Positions 61,212 through 64,000 of a DNA stretch of 64,000 bases are shown one piece after another (within the stretch, counting starts at the first letter, position 1; each line of letters opens with the position of its first letter). Location of the stretch: positions 62,001-126,000 of the forward strand of contig WGMT01000003.1 in assembly GCA_016124945.1 (NCBI GenBank). Direction: 5' to 3'. The position numbers were made by a program, and so were the translations under genes. Source of the stretch: a bacterium (GTDB lineage Bacteria > Chloroflexota > Anaerolineae > Caldilineales > Caldilineaceae). The notes under the pieces are model-generated. The model was not told where the DNA came from. It made no database searches and saw nothing but the letters and a program-made list of their open reading frames with translations.

Positions 61212-61287
61212 AAAATTGGGCAAACAAAAAAAACGAGCCGGGCGAACATGTTCGCCCGGCTCGTTTTTTTTGTTTGCCCAATTTTCT
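61210..61287. terminator. perfect 78-bp palindrome joining two stop codons, bidirectional terminator
   Basis: Each arm is 39 bp and every base is matched, with no loop. A GC-rich core (CGAGCCGGGCGAACA and complement) is flanked by A8/T8 tracts, so it is a terminator in both directions. Its ends lie inside the sodA stop and the stop of the convergent permease gene. Confidence 0.96.
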
Positions 61288-62222
61288 TACTGTCTTTGTC
61301 GCGGGTCCAGGGCGTCGCGCAGGCCGTCACCCATGAAGTTGATGCTAAGGATCGTCAGCGAGATGAAGAAACCCGGCCAGATCACCACCCACGGTGTGAA
61401 GGTGAGGAAATCTTTGCCGTCGAAAAGCAGGCGGCCCCAGGTGGGTACATCGGGCGGGAAACCCAGACCGAGGAACGAAAGCGCCGATTCGGTGAGAATG
61501 GCGCCGGCAATGCTCAATGTGGCCGAGACAATGATAGGACTGAGTACGTTGGGCAGAATATGCCGCCACAAGATCGAGCCTTGGCGCGCCCCGATGTTCA
61601 CTGCCGCCTCAATGAATTCTTTCTCTTTAATCGAAAGCACCGAGCCACGCACGACGCGGGCGGTAGGCATCCAGCCGAGAATACCAATCACGAATACGAT
61701 CAACGTAAAGACACCGATTTCGGGCCCAAAGATTGAACGCAATGAGTCGCGAAAAAGCAAGATAATCACCAATAGCAACGGCAACTGTGGCAGCGCCAGC
61801 ATCATGTCGGTGAAACGCATTAAAGGGTTGTCGAGCATAGGAAAATACCCCGACAGCGCACCGATCAGCGTACCGACAGCAATGGCCAGCGCCATGGCCA
61901 CAAAACCAACTGCCAGCGAAATACGCCCACCGTAGAGATTGCGCGCCAGCATATCGCGTCCGAGATCGTCGGTGCCCAAGGGAAACTCAATGCTGGGCGA
62001 TTTACTGGAATTGACAATGTTGATGTGCTCCGGGTCGACGGTATAGAACATGGGGCCGACAAGGATTCCGATCACCAACAGCGTGAGGATAATCAATCCG
62101 AACATCGCCAACCCGTTGCGGCGGAACTGTACCCAGGCATCGCCCCACAGTGTACGGTGTTTGCGTTCGATGGCCTGTGCCATCTGCAAAGTGCTGGGAG
62201 CCGTTTGAGACTGTACACTCAT
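61287..62222 (-). CDS. dipeptide/oligopeptide ABC transporter permease, DppC type
   Basis: About 311 residues, inner-membrane permease of a peptide (or nickel/sugar-type) ABC importer. N-terminal QFRRNGLAMFGLIILTLLVI is the first segment, and the EAA-like loop reads EFIEAAVNIGARQGSILWRH. Start ATG at 62222 with GAGGA 7 nt before it; an upstream extension in frame lacks support. Third gene in binding protein-DppB-DppC order; ATPase genes are not in the window. Confidence 0.93.
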   Translation of the reverse strand: MSVQSQTAPSTLQMAQAIERKHRTLWGDAWVQFRRNGLAMFGLIILTLLVIGILVGPMFYTVDPEHINIVNSSKSPSIEFPLGTDDLGRDMLARNLYGGRISLAVGFVAMALAIAVGTLIGALSGYFPMLDNPLMRFTDMMLALPQLPLLLVIILLFRDSLRSIFGPEIGVFTLIVFVIGILGWMPTARVVRGSVLSIKEKEFIEAAVNIGARQGSILWRHILPNVLSPIIVSATLSIAGAILTESALSFLGLGFPPDVPTWGRLLFDGKDFLTFTPWVVIWPGFFISLTILSINFMGDGLRDALDPRQRQ

Positions 62223-62283
62223 AACACGTTCCTCTGTCAATTCAATGTGCAAGGTGTCAAGTGTGCAAAATAATGAGCACAGA

Positions 62284-63300
62284 TTACTTGTACTGGATGC
62301 GGGGGTCGAGTATGCCGTAGAGAATATCGGCAACCAGGTTGAAGGTGACGATCAGCACGGCGAAGATAAAGGTCGTTGTCATCACCACAGGAATGTCGAA
62401 ACTCTGGATCGCCAAAATCAAGAGCGCCCCCAGCCCATTGACACGGAAGATCTGCTCGGTGATGATGGCACCGGCGAAGATGCTTGGGATGCCCAATGCC
62501 ACCAACGTCACCACTGGGATCAGGCTGTTGCGCAGTACATGACGGATGACGACGTAGCGATCGCGGAAGCCCTTGGATCGCGCTGTACGCACATAGTCTT
62601 GCTTCAAATTGTCGAGCATCGCCGATCTTGTATATCGGCTTAGCGCCGCCGTCTGGAAGAAGGTCAACACAGCGACGGGCATAATCATCTGCTTCACTTC
62701 GACGATGAAACTGGCCCAGTCGGTCACCTGATGGGTGGTACTGTAAACTGATGGGAACCATTTGAGGTTCACACTGAAGACGACAATTGCCAGCAGGCCG
62801 GTAAAAAAGGTAGGGACAGAATACCCTATCACCGAAAAGACTGTACTGACTTGATCAAAAACCGAATTCTGCTTCACAGCCCCAATTACACCCAATGGAA
62901 TGGCGAGCATCACCGAGAGCAAGTAAGCAAAACCTACCACTTTGAGCGTCTGTGGCGTGCGCTCGGCAATCAACTCGACGACCGGTTTGCCCCGGCTTGT
63001 CCACGACGTCAGGCGTAGTCGCTCCTCAGAATTCCCAATCTCCATCCCTGTGGCCTGCTCAATCAGGTTGAGTGGTTCATTGATGAAGAATTGCTGCATC
63101 CAGCGCATATAGCGTACCAGGAAGGGATCGTCAAGACCGAGGGCTTGGCGAATTTGGATGCGCGTTTCAGGTGGAATGGTTAAGGGAAGGTTACCGGTTG
63201 GATCGCCAGGGGCCAGATCGAGAATGGCAAAGATCACAAAGCTGATGGCCAGCAGTGTGGGTATTGCGGTGAATAGACGACGAATGATATAAGTGCTCAT
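62284..63300 (-). CDS. dipeptide/oligopeptide ABC transporter permease, DppB type
   Basis: 338 residues. N-terminus YIIRRLFTAIPTLLAISFVIF is family-typical, followed by PLTIPPETRIQIRQALGLDDP, and the cytoplasmic loop YVRTARSKGFRDRYVVIRH. Six membrane segments, one large extracytoplasmic loop. Located between the binding-protein gene (81-bp gap with a stem-loop) and DppC (61-bp gap). Confidence 0.94.
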   Translation of the reverse strand: MSTYIIRRLFTAIPTLLAISFVIFAILDLAPGDPTGNLPLTIPPETRIQIRQALGLDDPFLVRYMRWMQQFFINEPLNLIEQATGMEIGNSEERLRLTSWTSRGKPVVELIAERTPQTLKVVGFAYLLSVMLAIPLGVIGAVKQNSVFDQVSTVFSVIGYSVPTFFTGLLAIVVFSVNLKWFPSVYSTTHQVTDWASFIVEVKQMIMPVAVLTFFQTAALSRYTRSAMLDNLKQDYVRTARSKGFRDRYVVIRHVLRNSLIPVVTLVALGIPSIFAGAIITEQIFRVNGLGALLILAIQSFDIPVVMTTTFIFAVLIVTFNLVADILYGILDPRIQYK

Positions 63301-63318
63301 GTCCGGCTCCGGGTAGAA

Positions 63319-63350
63319 AGTGGTCTGCGGCTTGCGGGCCGCAGACCACT
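63319..63350 (-). terminator. 13-bp stem-loop between peptide-binding protein and permease genes
   Basis: AGTGGTCTGCGGC (63319-63331) and GCCGCAGACCACT (63338-63350), perfect, 6-nt loop, no T-run. Same position relative to the binding-protein gene as the stem-loop at 11481-11510. Confidence 0.8.
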
Positions 63351-63381
63351 CACGAGCTAAAAATTGACGGGAAACCGACGC

Positions 63382-64000
<619 letters not shown>

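Overview
The window looks like a chromosomal segment of a moderately GC-rich, free-living bacterium, most likely a Chloroflexota member of the Anaerolineae/Caldilineae type. The grounds are circumstantial: a coenzyme F420 gene (cofE), a DUF4012 protein, a stand-alone GyrA C-terminal propeller protein, secreted proteins with Thr-Pro-rich linkers, lamin-tail and SH3b domains, many GTG/TTG starts, and very abundant heptanucleotide repeats. No rRNA, CRISPR array or prophage was seen. There is one IS4-type insertion sequence. 49 protein genes (one cut by the right edge) and two tRNA-Ala genes are supported.

Layout. 0-9.6 kb: GH3 glycosidase, alpha/beta hydrolase, PIG-L deacetylase, a GyrA-CTD/yqeB/cofE operon, a sarcosine-oxidase-like flavoenzyme and a glycosyltransferase. 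9.6-17.1 kb: a sugar ABC transporter (two permeases, binding lipoprotein) with a LacI regulator driven by a consensus promoter with a perfect 16-bp operator, and a large glycosidase-like protein. 17.3-29.2 kb: thioesterase, MoxR/DUF58 pair, a second LacI, RNase PH, two tRNA-Ala genes with their own promoters, a Het-C-like protein, beta-propeller protein, RraA, S66 peptidase and TypA. 29.3-40.1 kb: a surface/polysaccharide region with TPR protein, low-Mr tyrosine phosphatase, tyrosine autokinase, a wall-associated protein with a 17-unit 18-bp repeat, a secreted glycosidase-like protein and DUF4012. 40.2-46.6 kb: hyuA/hyuB, the IS4 element, a small molybdopterin-domain protein and clpS. 46.9-52.3 kb: nuclease-like lipoprotein, M23 peptidase with SH3b repeats, tandem branched-chain aminotransferases and a cupin. 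52.3-64 kb: a divergent citrate synthase pair, hemolysin III, a 1489-residue lamin-tail protein, Mn-type superoxide dismutase and a dipeptide/oligopeptide ABC transporter.

Two things stand out. First, a HTH-citrate synthase fusion (53611-54831) has lost the catalytic His of the GFGH motif (Leu299) and is divergently transcribed from a normal citrate synthase; a dyad between them overlaps the -35 of the citrate synthase promoter. This looks like an enzyme-derived transcription factor that controls the TCA entry enzyme. Second, most gene junctions carry inverted pairs of short tandem arrays, usually heptamers. Their sequences differ but their architecture is the same. They fill convergent gaps up to and over both stop codons, sit in divergent promoter regions, and in hyuB and a glycosyltransferase gene have entered the reading frame without breaking it. 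They resemble the heptanucleotide STRR repeats of cyanobacteria, but the paired, stop-codon-fused arrangement deserves a genome-wide look.
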